From Actinomycetota bacterium (GTDB lineage Bacteria > Actinomycetota > Nitriliruptoria > Nitriliruptorales > Nitriliruptoraceae): DNA of 44,704 bases. Under the pieces are notes generated by a model. That model was not told where the DNA came from. It ran no database searches and was given only the letters and a program-made list of their open reading frames with translations. The stretch's first letter is position 1, and each line of letters opens with the position of its first letter. This document shows, piece by piece, positions 15,335 through 23,272 of the stretch. The stretch covers positions 1 to 44,704 of the forward strand of contig JAHWJY010000012.1 of assembly GCA_019348135.1 (NCBI GenBank), read 5' to 3'. The position numbers and the translations under genes are program-made.

Positions 15335-15859
15335 CTACGCGGGGCCGCCGCTCCCGAGCCCCGCTTCGTGCCAGTGCTCCCGCGGCACGACCGCCCGGTT
15401 GGGCTGGAAGATGCCCGTGCAGCGGGTCAGGACCGCGCCGTCCGGGGACCGCAGCACGGCGTCGGCCACGTTCGTCGACCGTCCCCCGCGGACGAGCGTG
15501 CCCTCGACGCGGTGGGTGACGCCGGGAGGGACGGCCGCGAGGAAGTCCGTCGTCAGCTGGACCGTCAGCTGCGGCACGAACCGGGGGTAGCGCGATGCGA
15601 CGGCGAGTCCCGCGGCGTCGTCGAGGAGCGCGACCAGGAACCCCCCGTGGGCGATGCCGGCCGGGTTCAGGAGCGCCTCGGGGACCTCCCAGTCCAGCTC
15701 GATCCGACCCGGCGAGACGGCGACGATGCGGTAGCCGAGGAGCTGCGCGTGCGGTGCGTCCCACGTGCCACCGCGGGCGAGGTCGGCGATGAAGCGCGCG
15801 CCGTCGACCTCGCCCCACAGCTCGGGGGCGCGGCGCTCGACCGTGCGGGGTTCGGTCAC
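15335..15859 (-). CDS. PaaI-family hotdog thioesterase
   Basis: A 174-residue hotdog-fold acyl-CoA thioesterase of the PaaI type. The core motif NPAGIAHGGFLVALLDDAAG (about residues 65-84) contains the HGG turn and the acidic residue of the active helix. It is followed by LTVQLTTDFLAAVPPGVTHRVEGTLVRGGRSTNVADAVLRS, the typical strand pattern ending with the mutated-partner region. The N-terminal ~40 residues are longer than in minimal PaaI. A TAGCCT -10 (- strand, 15907-15902) lies about 43 nt before the GTG start at 15859. Substrate cannot be read from sequence. Confidence 0.85.
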   Translation of the reverse strand: MTEPRTVERRAPELWGEVDGARFIADLARGGTWDAPHAQLLGYRIVAVSPGRIELDWEVPEALLNPAGIAHGGFLVALLDDAAGLAVASRYPRFVPQLTVQLTTDFLAAVPPGVTHRVEGTLVRGGRSTNVADAVLRSPDGAVLTRCTGIFQPNRAVVPREHWHEAGLGSGGPA

Positions 15860-15901
15860 GGGGTCGCCTGTTCCGGGGTAGGAGGGGGTGGGTCCGGCGG
15901 C

Positions 15902-15907
15902 AGGCTA
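15902..15907 (-). promoter_or_regulatory. Candidate -10 of the thioesterase gene
   Basis: TAGCCT on the - strand lies about 43 nt upstream of the GTG at 15859. No clear -35 is visible. Confidence 0.3.
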
Positions 15908-15948
15908 GGGCGACGGACCGCCCGGGCACGAAGCGGCGCGGCCCCGTG

Positions 15949-15978
15949 TTACGGCGCGCGGGCAGCGCTGACTATCCT
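15949..15978 (+). promoter_or_regulatory. Promoter of the NTF2-like gene
   Basis: TTACGG (15949-15954) and TATCCT (15973-15978) are spaced by 18 bp, a sigma-70-type arrangement. They are followed by a leader of about 48 nt containing GGAGG six bases before the GTG at 16033. This supports the shorter start for that gene. Confidence 0.45.
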
Positions 15979-16032
15979 CCCGGGACCGGGACGCCGCGCG
16001 GCGTCGCACGTTCGTACGACACGGAGGATCGA

Positions 16033-16383
16033 GTGGGGCACGCAGCCGAGGTCTGGGGCCGCCTCAGCGAGATGATGGAGCGTGGCGACGTCTCCGACAT
16101 GGCCGAGATCTACACGGCCGACGCCCTCTACCTCGAGCCGTACAACCCCCCGCACCGCGGCAACCTCCTGATCCAGGCGTACCTCAAGGACTTCCTGGGC
16201 GGCAAGGAGGAGATCGACATCGCGGAGAAGCAGGTGATCGAGTCGCCCGCCGGGGACGCCGTCGCGGTCGAGTGGACGATCTCCTACACCGCCGGGGGTC
16301 GGCGCTGGAACGAGCTCCCGCGGGCGTCGTTCTTGACCCTCGACGACGCCGGACGGGTGACCTACCACCGCGACTACAGCTGA
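16033..16383 (+). CDS. NTF2/SnoaL-like domain protein
   Basis: A 116-residue alpha+beta cone protein of the NTF2-like superfamily. It starts with a helical segment AAEVWGRLSEMMERGDVSDMAEIYTADALYLEP and continues with strands including VAVEWTISYTAGGRRWNELPRASFLTLDDAGRVTYHRDYS, the usual closing pattern of SnoaL_2 proteins. Members are ligand-binding or small isomerase/hydrolase-type proteins; substrate is unknown. The GTG at 16033 is preferred over the in-frame 15946 because of GGAGG at 16023-16027 and the promoter just upstream. Confidence 0.8.
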   Translation: MGHAAEVWGRLSEMMERGDVSDMAEIYTADALYLEPYNPPHRGNLLIQAYLKDFLGGKEEIDIAEKQVIESPAGDAVAVEWTISYTAGGRRWNELPRASFLTLDDAGRVTYHRDYS

Positions 16384-16490
16384 CGGGGCGCCCGACCGCG
16401 GCCGATCCGTCGGTCCGCGGGAACCTTCCGGCTGTCCCGCGCGTCTCCTGAACGGGGACGTCCCGCGTCCCCCGGGACGGGGGGACGGTC

Positions 16491-17297
16491 GTGAGGTCGA
16501 GGCCGGTGCTGGCCGTGCTCGCGGTCGCCGTCGTGGCCGTCGCGTGCGCATCGGACGCGGGGCCCGTCACCGTTGATCGCGGCGCGTCCGCCGTCGCCGC
16601 GTCCGCGGAGGTGCGGTCGACCCCCGTCGTGACCTACCGCGGTGTCCGCACCGCGACCGACACCTACCTCGTCGACGCGTCGCTGCCCGTCGTCGAGGGC
16701 GTCCCCGCGGACGTCGCGTCCGCGATCGACCGGTACCTGGCCGGCTGGTTCGACGCCGAGCTCGCCCGCTTCGAGCGCGAGGACCGGGCCTTCGTGGTGG
16801 CGGGCGCCGACGCCGAGGGCTTCGCGCCGGGGTTCCTGGAGGTCCGACCGACACCCGGCTCCGCGACCGCGTCGCTCCTCTCCGTCGCGTTCACGGTGAC
16901 GTCGATGCACCAGGGGATGGCGCACCCCGAGACGGTGGTCGAGACCGTCACGTTCGAGCTGTCGACGGGTCGTGCCGTCGAGCTGCCGGAGCTGTTCGTG
17001 CCGGGGTCGGACGTCTACGGCACGGTGTCGGCGGAGGTGGTGCCGCTGCTCGTCGCCGCGCTCGATCCCACGGGCGACGGGTGGGCCGAGCCCGGCGTCC
17101 GGGCGGGCGCGGCCGCCGACCCCGACCTCCTGCGGCGCTTCGTCGTCGACGCGGCCGGCCTCACGCTGCACTTCGACCAGTACCAGGTGGCCCCCGGGGC
17201 CGCGGGGCCCCAGGTCGTGACGCTGGGGTGGGACGGTCTCCTGGACGTCCTTCCACCGTCCCCCCTCCTGCGCGCGGCGCTGGACCCGCTCGGCTGA
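16491..17297 (+). CDS. DUF3298 (RsiV-like) exported protein, probable lipoprotein
   Basis: A 268-residue protein with an N-terminal signal sequence ending AVVAVACAS (Cys19, weak lipobox). The mature part matches the DUF4163/DUF3298 layout: an N-terminal strand set YRGVRTATDTYLVDASLPVVEG, a central SMHQGMAHPETVVETVTFELSTGRAVELPELF (about 140-170), and a C-terminal LRRFVVDAAGLTLHFDQYQVAPGAAGPQVVTLGWDGL. This fold occurs in the lysozyme-binding anti-sigma factor RsiV and in lysozyme-inhibitor-like proteins, but no transmembrane anti-sigma segment or sigma factor is present here. GGGGGAC precedes the GTG start. Confidence 0.8.
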   Translation: MRSRPVLAVLAVAVVAVACASDAGPVTVDRGASAVAASAEVRSTPVVTYRGVRTATDTYLVDASLPVVEGVPADVASAIDRYLAGWFDAELARFEREDRAFVVAGADAEGFAPGFLEVRPTPGSATASLLSVAFTVTSMHQGMAHPETVVETVTFELSTGRAVELPELFVPGSDVYGTVSAEVVPLLVAALDPTGDGWAEPGVRAGAAADPDLLRRFVVDAAGLTLHFDQYQVAPGAAGPQVVTLGWDGLLDVLPPSPLLRAALDPLG

Positions 17298-17370
17298 GCC
17301 GTGCAGCCGTCGGTACGGCCCCTGTCCCACCGGGGGTGTCCTGGCTCCGGCGGGGCTGCTCGGCCGCTCC

Positions 17371-17376
17371 TACCGT
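17371..17376 (+). promoter_or_regulatory. Candidate -10 of the His-rich protein gene
   Basis: TACCGT lies 34 nt before the ATG at 17411, with AGAGGT in the leader. No clear -35 is seen. Confidence 0.3.
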
Positions 17377-17410
17377 CGAGGACCCGGTACCCGAGTGGAG
17401 AGGTCCGAAC

Positions 17411-17827
17411 ATGGCCGAGGGCAACAGCGTTGGCTTCGAGCAGCACCGTCACGACGAGCTCGTGCACGACCACGAGCACTGGCACGTGACCCACAACCGC
17501 ACCTTCGACGGGTTCGAGCACCTGGCGTGGTCGCACTCGCACGCCCACGACCACCCCGGCATCGAGCACAGCCACCTGCCGCATCAGGACTTCGAGTCGG
17601 AGCACCAGGGCGAGGCGCACGACCACGACCACGGTGAGCCCGTCCGCGACCGCGATCCGAAGGACCGCTCGGCCGTCGCCGACGCCGCCGGCACGGAGTC
17701 GTCCGCGAAGAGGTCCACGGCCAAGAAGTCGACCGCGAAGGAGTCGACGGCGAAGAAGTCGACGGCGAAGAAGTCGACGGCGAAGAAGGCCCCGGCGAAG
17801 AAGGCCGCCAAGAAGTCGACCAGCTGA
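17411..17827 (+). CDS. Histidine-rich protein with Lys/Ala/Thr histone-H1-like tail
   Basis: A 138-residue two-part protein. Residues 12-74 contain 19 His, many in HxH runs (VHDHEHWH, SHSHAHDH, AHDHDHG) alternating with acidic residues, as in metal-binding or metal-buffering proteins. Residues 100-129 are six 5-residue repeats (KRSTA, KKSTA, KESTA, KKSTA, KKSTA, KKAPA) ending KKAAKKSTS, resembling the DNA-binding tails of actinobacterial HupB and histone H1. There is no signal peptide or membrane helix, so it is cytosolic and possibly nucleoid-associated. I do not recognise a characterised family. The ATG at 17411 is the only start with a site (AGAGGT) and places the His block at the N-terminus. 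Confidence 0.8.
   Translation: MAEGNSVGFEQHRHDELVHDHEHWHVTHNRTFDGFEHLAWSHSHAHDHPGIEHSHLPHQDFESEHQGEAHDHDHGEPVRDRDPKDRSAVADAAGTESSAKRSTAKKSTAKESTAKKSTAKKSTAKKAPAKKAAKKSTS
17708..17797 (+). repeat. Six tandem 15-bp coding repeats (KKSTA units)
   Basis: In-frame 15-bp units encode Lys-Lys-Ser-Thr-Ala and variants. The fourth and fifth units (17753-17782) are identical at DNA level, which invites copy-number change by slippage. Confidence 0.85.
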
Positions 17828-17849
17828 GACGGTCCACGACGACGCCCGT

Positions 17850-17863
17850 CCGGGGGACCCCGG
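17850..17863. terminator. Short convergent hairpin after the His-rich gene
   Basis: CCGGGG and CCCCGG with a 2-nt centre lie between the converging His-rich and phosphorylase genes. There is no T-tract. Weak call. Confidence 0.25.
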
Positions 17864-17872
17864 CGGGGCTCG

Positions 17873-20029
17873 TCAGCTGCGGTAGACGGTCTCGACGTAG
17901 TCGCGCATCATCCGCGTGGCCGAGAACCGCGGGCCGACCGTCACGAGTGAGGCCTTGACCATCCGGCACCACCCCACGGGGACACCGTCCGCGTCGCGCT
18001 TCGCCCACAGCGGGACGACCTGGCGCTCGAGGAGCTCGTAGAGCTCGTTGGCGTGACGCTGGTCCTGGGTCGCGTGGTCGGGGTCCTCCGCGCCGGAGAT
18101 GGTCCAGCCGTTCGTGCCGTCGTAGGCCTCGTCCCACCACCCGTCGGCGACCGAGAGGTTGAGGCCGCCGGACAGCGCGGACTTCATCCCCGAGGTGCCG
18201 CTCGCCTCGAGCGGGGGGCGGGGGACGTTCAGCCACACGTCGCAGCCGCCGGTCAGCATGGAGCCGCTCGTCATGCCGTAGTCCTCGAGGAAGACGATGC
18301 GGTCGGCGACGTGGCTGGCGCCGCGGAGGTCGAACATCGACTTGAGGATGCCCTTGGCGCCGTCGTCCGCCGGGTGCGCCTTGCCGGCGAACAGCAGCTG
18401 TGCGGGCGACGGGCCGTCGAGCAGCTTCAGGGCGCGTTCGACGTCGTGGCGCAACAGGTAGAGGCGCTTGTAGGACGCCACGCGCCGCGCGAAGCCGAGG
18501 GTCAGCGCGTCGGGGTCGAGCGCCCGGACGGCACGCTGGGCGTAGGCGATGTCCTCGCCGCGGGCGAGCCGGTCGGTCGCGATGCGGTCCTTGACGTAGT
18601 CGATGAGCCGGTGTCGGGCGGCGCGACGCGCCTCCCACAGCTCGGCGTCGGGGATGTCGAGCACCGGCTCCCACGTCGCGCGGTCGTCGGCCCGGCGGGT
18701 CCAGTCCTCGCCGAGGTGACGGTCGAGGAGGGCACGGATCGAGGGCGCCATCCAGGTCGGGAGGTGCACGCCGTTGGTGACGTGCCCGATCGGGGTGTCG
18801 GCGGCGTCGGTGCCGAACAGCGGGGCCCACATGCCGCGGGCCACCTCACCGTGGCGCCGGCTCACCGCGTTGACGTGGCGGGCCGCCCGGAGCGCGAGCG
18901 GGGTCATGCCGGCCTCGGACTCGTGTTCCTCCGGGTCGACGCGACCGAGCGACAGCAGCGCCCGGGGGTCGCTGCCGAACCGGCCGGGCAGCTGCTCGAG
19001 GACGGTCACGATCCGCCACGGCTCGTACGTCTCGTTGCCGGCCGCGACGGGGGTGTGGGTCGTGAACACGACGCGGTCCCGGCTGGCGGCGACGGCGGCG
19101 TCGAGGTCGAGGCCCGCGGCGTCGGCGCCGTCGGTGCCGTCGGTGGCGAGCTCCAGGACGGACAGCGCCCCGTGCCCCTCGTTCAGGTGCACGAGGCCGG
19201 GCTCGATGCCCATGGCGCGCAGGATGCGCACGGATCCGAGCCCGAGGACGGTGTACTGCGCGAGGCGGACGTCCCGGTTGGCGTCGTAGAGGCGGGCCGT
19301 GATCCACCGGTCGGCCGGGTCGTTGCCGGCGACGTCGCTGTCGAGGAGGAAGAGCGGGACGCGACCGACGTCCACCCGCCACGCCCGCACCGTCACCTGC
19401 CGGTCCCACAGGGGGACGTGGATCTCGAGGGGCGAGCCGTCGTCCGCCAGCACCGGTGCGGCGGGGAGGAGGTCGGGATCGACCTCGGTCCAGTACTCCT
19501 GCTGCCACCCGGCGAGGTTCACGCGCTGGTGGAAGTACCCGCGGCGGTAGAACAGGCCCACGCCGACGAAGGGCAGGGCGAGGTCCGACGCCTCCTTGCA
19601 GATGTCGCCGGCGAGCACCCCCAGCCCGCCCGAGTAGATCGGGAGCGACGGGTGGATGCCGAACTCCGCGCAGACGTAGGCGATCGGCGCCGAGGGGCCG
19701 ACGCCGTCCACCTCGGCGGGTGCCCGGGCGAGGTCGGCGGCGAGAGCCGCCGCGATGCGGTCGACCTCCGCCACGTAGGCCGTGTCGGCCGCGGCCTCGG
19801 CGAGCGCCGCCGGCGTGGCCTCGATCAGGGCCCGGACCGGGTTGCGGTCGACACGCCGCCACCGGTCCACGTCGAGCCGGGCGAACAGGTCGTGCCCCCC
19901 GGGGAGCCACGACCACCGGTAGTTGTAGGCGATGCGCGCGAGGGGACGCAGCGGGGTCGGCAGTCGGTCGGCGAGCGAGGCGACCGCCGCCTCGCGGCCC
20001 TCGTTGCCCTGCGTGACCGGCTCGTCCAC
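17873..20029 (-). CDS. glgP: Alpha-glucan (glycogen/maltodextrin) phosphorylase
   Basis: A PLP-dependent GT35 phosphorylase that releases glucose-1-phosphate from alpha-1,4-glucans. It is the short bacterial form of about 718 residues with an N-terminal DUF3417 segment (LPTPLRPLARIAYNYRWSWLPGG). Motifs: CAEFGIHPSLPIYSGGLGVLAGDICKEASD, VHLNEGHGALSVLEL, FTTHTPVAAGNE, GHVTNGVHLPTWM, GFARRVASYKRLYLL, and the PLP-lysine region EASGTSGMKSALSGGLNLS. The C-terminus is complete. I place the start at the GTG at 20029 because GGGAAGG lies 6 nt before it; a GTG 15 bp upstream (20044) is possible but has no site. A TACCCT -10 lies at 20075-20070. Confidence 0.94.
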   Translation of the reverse strand: MDEPVTQGNEGREAAVASLADRLPTPLRPLARIAYNYRWSWLPGGHDLFARLDVDRWRRVDRNPVRALIEATPAALAEAAADTAYVAEVDRIAAALAADLARAPAEVDGVGPSAPIAYVCAEFGIHPSLPIYSGGLGVLAGDICKEASDLALPFVGVGLFYRRGYFHQRVNLAGWQQEYWTEVDPDLLPAAPVLADDGSPLEIHVPLWDRQVTVRAWRVDVGRVPLFLLDSDVAGNDPADRWITARLYDANRDVRLAQYTVLGLGSVRILRAMGIEPGLVHLNEGHGALSVLELATDGTDGADAAGLDLDAAVAASRDRVVFTTHTPVAAGNETYEPWRIVTVLEQLPGRFGSDPRALLSLGRVDPEEHESEAGMTPLALRAARHVNAVSRRHGEVARGMWAPLFGTDAADTPIGHVTNGVHLPTWMAPSIRALLDRHLGEDWTRRADDRATWEPVLDIPDAELWEARRAARHRLIDYVKDRIATDRLARGEDIAYAQRAVRALDPDALTLGFARRVASYKRLYLLRHDVERALKLLDGPSPAQLLFAGKAHPADDGAKGILKSMFDLRGASHVADRIVFLEDYGMTSGSMLTGGCDVWLNVPRPPLEASGTSGMKSALSGGLNLSVADGWWDEAYDGTNGWTISGAEDPDHATQDQRHANELYELLERQVVPLWAKRDADGVPVGWCRMVKASLVTVGPRFSATRMMRDYVETVYRS

Positions 20030-20069
20030 GTCCACCCTTCCCACGGTCCGTCACCGACGGAGACGGGGG

Positions 20070-20075
20070 AGGGTA
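20070..20075 (-). promoter_or_regulatory. Candidate -10 of the phosphorylase gene
   Basis: TACCCT on the - strand lies about 40 nt before the GTG at 20029, in the 42-bp gap after the HAD gene. Confidence 0.4.
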
Positions 20076-20086
20076 GTGGTCCCCGT

Positions 20087-21049
20087 CTACTCCTCGCCGC
20101 GGAGGACGAAGCGCCAGACGGCCAGGGCCACGACCATCGCGCCCACGGCGCCGACCAGCACCTCGCCGGACGGCCGCTGCACGTCGGGGAGCCGGCTGCG
20201 GAGCGTGACCGGCGCGACGAAGTCGCGCACCGGCCACCCCATCGCCTGGGCCGCGGCGCGGAGCTCGCGGTCCGGGTTGACCGCCACCGGGTGGCCGACC
20301 GTGTTGAGGAACGGCAGGTCGGTGATGGAGTCGGAGTAGCAGTAGGAGGCGCTGAGGTCGTAGCCCCGGACCTCCGCGATCTGCCGCACGGCCGTCGCCT
20401 TGTTGCCGGCGTAGGCGTAGAACTCGAGGGTCCCGTCGTAGCGACCCTGGTCGTCGAGACCGCTGCGGGTCGCGATGACGTCCGCGATCCCGAGGTGCTC
20501 GGCGAACGGGACGACGATCTCCTCACCGGAGGAGGACACGATCCAGATGTCACGGCCGGCGCGTCGGTGCTCGGCGAAGAGGTCGAGCGCCTCCTGGTAG
20601 ACGAGCGGGGAGATGACCTGCTCCATCGTCTCGCGCACGAGCCGACGGATGCGCTCGGCCTCCCAGCCCTTCGTGAGATCGAGCATCGCGTGGCGCATCT
20701 GCTCCATGCGCTCGTGGTCCGCCCCGACGAGCTGGTAGACGATCTGGGCGTAGAGGCTCTTCAGCACCGTGGTGGGGGAGATGAGGCCGTCCCGCAGGAA
20801 CGTCCGCGACATCACGAGCGTCGAGGACCGCGCGATGATGGTCTTGTCGAGATCGAAGAAGACCGCCTCCGTCGCGCCCGTTCGTCGGCCGGCGACCTCG
20901 GCGAGGATCGTGTCGTTGAGCCGGTCGGCGTCGGGGCGGGCGTAGCGCTCCTCGGTCTCCGAGCGCTCCGGGGCCGGCCCGCCGGCCGCGCGCGCGAGCT
21001 CGTCGAGCTCGTCGAGACGGTCCTCCGCCCCGGCCCGGTCGTTGCTCAG
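20087..21049 (-). CDS. HAD-IB family phosphatase with C-terminal membrane anchor, probable CTG start
   Basis: A SerB-like HAD hydrolase of about 320 residues. Motif I is VFFDLDKT (Asp66 nucleophile, Asp68), motif II is WIVSSSGEE, and motifs III/IV lie in GNKATAVR and SYCYSDSITDLPFLN. A C-terminal segment GEVLVGAVGAMVVALAVWRFVL is a likely membrane anchor. The frame has no ATG/GTG/TTG between the promoter-like TACCCT (- strand, 21081-21076) and the catalytic domain, but AGGAGG (21064-21059) sits 9 nt before a CTG at 21049. The nearest canonical start is a GTG at 21148, upstream of that -10. It is divergent from the tad locus, the arrangement of Rv3661 next to Rv3660c in mycobacteria. Confidence 0.85.
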   Translation of the reverse strand: MSNDRAGAEDRLDELDELARAAGGPAPERSETEERYARPDADRLNDTILAEVAGRRTGATEAVFFDLDKTIIARSSTLVMSRTFLRDGLISPTTVLKSLYAQIVYQLVGADHERMEQMRHAMLDLTKGWEAERIRRLVRETMEQVISPLVYQEALDLFAEHRRAGRDIWIVSSSGEEIVVPFAEHLGIADVIATRSGLDDQGRYDGTLEFYAYAGNKATAVRQIAEVRGYDLSASYCYSDSITDLPFLNTVGHPVAVNPDRELRAAAQAMGWPVRDFVAPVTLRSRLPDVQRPSGEVLVGAVGAMVVALAVWRFVLRGEE

Positions 21050-21075
21050 CGTGCTCCCCCTCCTGGCGTGCGGGC

Positions 21076-21081
21076 AGGGTA
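21076..21081 (-). promoter_or_regulatory. Candidate -10 of the HAD-IB gene
   Basis: TACCCT on the - strand, followed at the expected distance by AGGAGG and then CTG. If used, it excludes the GTG at 21148 as the start of the HAD gene. Confidence 0.4.
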
Positions 21082-21189
21082 GTCGTCGCCCCGCTCGGGA
21101 CGCCGGTGGCCCCGTCCACAGCCCCCGGCCGTCTCCCGCTCGACGCACCCCTCTCCCTCCGTAGCGTCCCGGCGACGGGGAGGACGGAC

Positions 21190-22164
21190 GTGGACGACGG
21201 TGTGCGGGGCGGGGCGGCGGCGACGCCGTCCACCGCTGAGCCGCTCGAGGCGCTGCCCGTCCTGCTCGAGCTGGCACGGCCGGACGCGGGGCGGGTCGTG
21301 GCGTGGGTCGAGGGCGTGCTCGGGTGGCAGCCCGTCGACGGCGACGCCGGCGGTCTCCCGGCCCGGCTGCGCCTCGCCGACGTCCCCGCCGTCGCAGACG
21401 TGGCGGGCGACCGGCCCGCCGACATCCCGACCGTGCTGCTGGTGGGCGCGGACGACCCGCCGGTCACCGTCGCGACCGCCACGCGGCGACTGCGCCCCGC
21501 CGCTGTCGTCGGCTGGCCCGACGCCCGCGACACCCTCGTCGCCACCGCGGCCGGGCTCCTCGCCCGGACGCGGCCGCCGGCCACCGACGAGCTGGTCCTC
21601 CGGGTCGGGGGCGCCGCCGGTGGGGTCGGGACCACGACGGTGGCGCTCGCCGTCGGCGCCCTCGCCGCCTGGCGGCTCGGGACCACGCTGGTCCTCGCCG
21701 CGGGGATCGTGCCGATGGCCACGCCCCGGCTCGTCGAGCTCGACACCCTCGCGGCACCACGGACCTTCGACGAGGCACGGCCGGTCCCCGGCGTCCCGGG
21801 GCTCCGGGTCGTGCGCACGACGGCGCCGCCGGTCGGGGTCCCGGTCGACCCGGGGCCGGCGGCCGTGGTCGTCCGCGACGTGGGACGGAGCGACGACGCC
21901 GACGTGCTCGTCCTCCGGCGCGACGCGGCGGGCGTCGCGGGGCTCGAGCGGTCCGCGGCCGGCATCGCCGTGGTGCTCGACGACGGACTCGCCCCCATCC
22001 CCGCCGTCGTCGCGGCGGCCGCGCGGCGACCGGTCGTCATGGTCCCGCGCTCGTCGCGGGTGGCGCGGGCCGGACTGCTCGGACACGTGCCCACGGCGTT
22101 GCCGGCCAGCTACCTGCGGGCGCTGCGTCCGCTCGTCACCCCGGAGGTGCGCCGTGGCCGTTGA
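21190..22164 (+). CDS. Ssd/TadZ-like septum-site/pilus-localisation protein
   Basis: A 324-residue protein heading the tad locus. An N-terminal receiver-like region (about 20-125, with VAWVEGVLG and PTVLLVGADDPP) is followed by a MinD/ParA-like domain. Its P-loop region is GGAAGGVGTTT (140-150), in which the usual Lys of KGGVGKTT is replaced by Thr, as seen in the Rv3660c/Ssd and TadZ groups that bind nucleotide weakly or not at all. It probably marks the position of the pilus apparatus. GGGGAGGA precedes the GTG at 21190; the in-frame 21106 start lacks a site. Its 3' end overlaps tadA by 11 bp. Confidence 0.82.
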   Translation: MDDGVRGGAAATPSTAEPLEALPVLLELARPDAGRVVAWVEGVLGWQPVDGDAGGLPARLRLADVPAVADVAGDRPADIPTVLLVGADDPPVTVATATRRLRPAAVVGWPDARDTLVATAAGLLARTRPPATDELVLRVGGAAGGVGTTTVALAVGALAAWRLGTTLVLAAGIVPMATPRLVELDTLAAPRTFDEARPVPGVPGLRVVRTTAPPVGVPVDPGPAAVVVRDVGRSDDADVLVLRRDAAGVAGLERSAAGIAVVLDDGLAPIPAVVAAAARRPVVMVPRSSRVARAGLLGHVPTALPASYLRALRPLVTPEVRRGR

Positions 22165-23272
22165 CGCACCGGGGGCGCTCGCCGAGGGGCTCCGCGCCGC
22201 CGTCGAACGGCGGGTCGTGGACGATCCCGACGTCGCGAGCCGGCCCCTCGACCGTGCCGCCCTCCGGCGGGCCGTCGCCCGGGCCCTCGCCGCCGAGGGC
22301 GTGGTCGTCTCGCCGGCGCGCTGGGCCACGCTCGTGCGCTCGCTCGTCGACGAGCTCGGCGGTCTCGGGCCGCTCGAGGCGCTCCTGCGCGATCCGGGCG
22401 TCACCGACGTGATGGTGAACCGACCCGACGAGGTGTGGGTCGACCGCGGCGGCCGGCTCGAGCGGGCGGCGGTCGCCTTCCGGGACGACGAGCACGTCCT
22501 GCGCACCCTCGAGCGCGTGCTCGGGCCGGTGGGGGCGCGGCTCGACCGGGCGCACCCGTCGGCCGACGCCGTCCTGCCCGGGGGGTTGCGGCTGCACGCG
22601 CTCCTGCCGCCGCTCACCGAGCATCCGGTGGTCACGCTGCGACGGGTCGCGGCGGTCGTCCCCTCCTGGGCCGAGCTCGAGGCGTCGGGATCGGTCACGG
22701 CCGGGCAGCGTGACCTGCTGCGCCGGCTCGTCGCGGAGCGTCGCAACCTCGTCGTGTGCGGTCGCGCCGGCGTGGGCAAGACGACCCTGCTCGCGCGGCT
22801 GCTGGCCGACGTGACCGAGGACCGGGTGCTGGTCATCGAGGACGCGCCCGAGCTGTCGCGGCCCGCGCCGCACTCGCTCCACCTCCGGGTGCTGCCCCCG
22901 AGCCCGGACGGTGCCGGGGCGTCCACGGTCGCCGAGCTGGTCCGCAACGCCCTGCGGATGCGACCCGACCGGCTCGTCGTCGGCGAGGTCCGCGGAGCCG
23001 AGGTCGCCGACCTGCTCCAGGCCATGAACACCGGTCACGACGGCTCGATGTCGACCGTCCACGCGAACGGCGCTCGGGACGCCCTGGTGCGGCTCGAGGG
23101 CATGGCGCTGCTGACGGGTCTGCCGCAGGCGGCCGCCCGGGCACAGCTCGCGAGCGCGCTCGACGTCGTCGTCGCGCTCGACCGTGACACGTCCCGGGGC
23201 CGGTACGTGGCCGCCGTCGCCGAGGTCGGCGCCGGGCCCGACGGACCGGTGGTCCGGGAGGTGACCCCGTGA
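22154..23272 (+). CDS. tadA: TadA/CpaF-type secretion ATPase
   Basis: A 372-residue hexameric ATPase powering Flp/Tad pilus assembly. An N-terminal helical domain with LVDELGGLGPLEALLRDPGVTDVMVNRPDEVWVDR (about 64-98) is followed by Walker A GRAGVGKTT (203-211), the Asp box IEDAPEL, Walker B RLVVGEVRGAE (273-283) and the His box STVHANGARDAL (300-311). All catalytic motifs are intact. The GTG at 22154 has GGAGG six bases upstream and lies inside the end of the ssd-like gene. The stop overlaps the next start (GTGA). The protein is short, lacking the long N-terminus of proteobacterial CpaF, as usual in Actinobacteria. Confidence 0.93.
   Translation: MAVDAPGALAEGLRAAVERRVVDDPDVASRPLDRAALRRAVARALAAEGVVVSPARWATLVRSLVDELGGLGPLEALLRDPGVTDVMVNRPDEVWVDRGGRLERAAVAFRDDEHVLRTLERVLGPVGARLDRAHPSADAVLPGGLRLHALLPPLTEHPVVTLRRVAAVVPSWAELEASGSVTAGQRDLLRRLVAERRNLVVCGRAGVGKTTLLARLLADVTEDRVLVIEDAPELSRPAPHSLHLRVLPPSPDGAGASTVAELVRNALRMRPDRLVVGEVRGAEVADLLQAMNTGHDGSMSTVHANGARDALVRLEGMALLTGLPQAAARAQLASALDVVVALDRDTSRGRYVAAVAEVGAGPDGPVVREVTP

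Noticed and set aside
14808-15929. Long open frames in the gene-free region 14714-15334
   Set aside because: No ribosome-binding site, no recognisable motif, and unlike neighbouring proteins in composition; open frames are expected at this G+C.
17708-17797. CRISPR-like repeats
   Set aside because: They are contiguous 15-bp coding repeats without spacers.
18053-21082. A 1009-codon + strand open frame opposite glgP and the HAD gene
   Set aside because: It is a high-G+C antisense shadow; composition is Arg/Gly/Val repeats without any family motif, while the opposite strand encodes clear enzymes.
21190-22164. A functional ParA/MinD ATPase at the head of the tad locus
   Set aside because: The P-loop Lys is absent (GGVGTTT), so it is described as Ssd/TadZ-like rather than as an active ParA-type ATPase.
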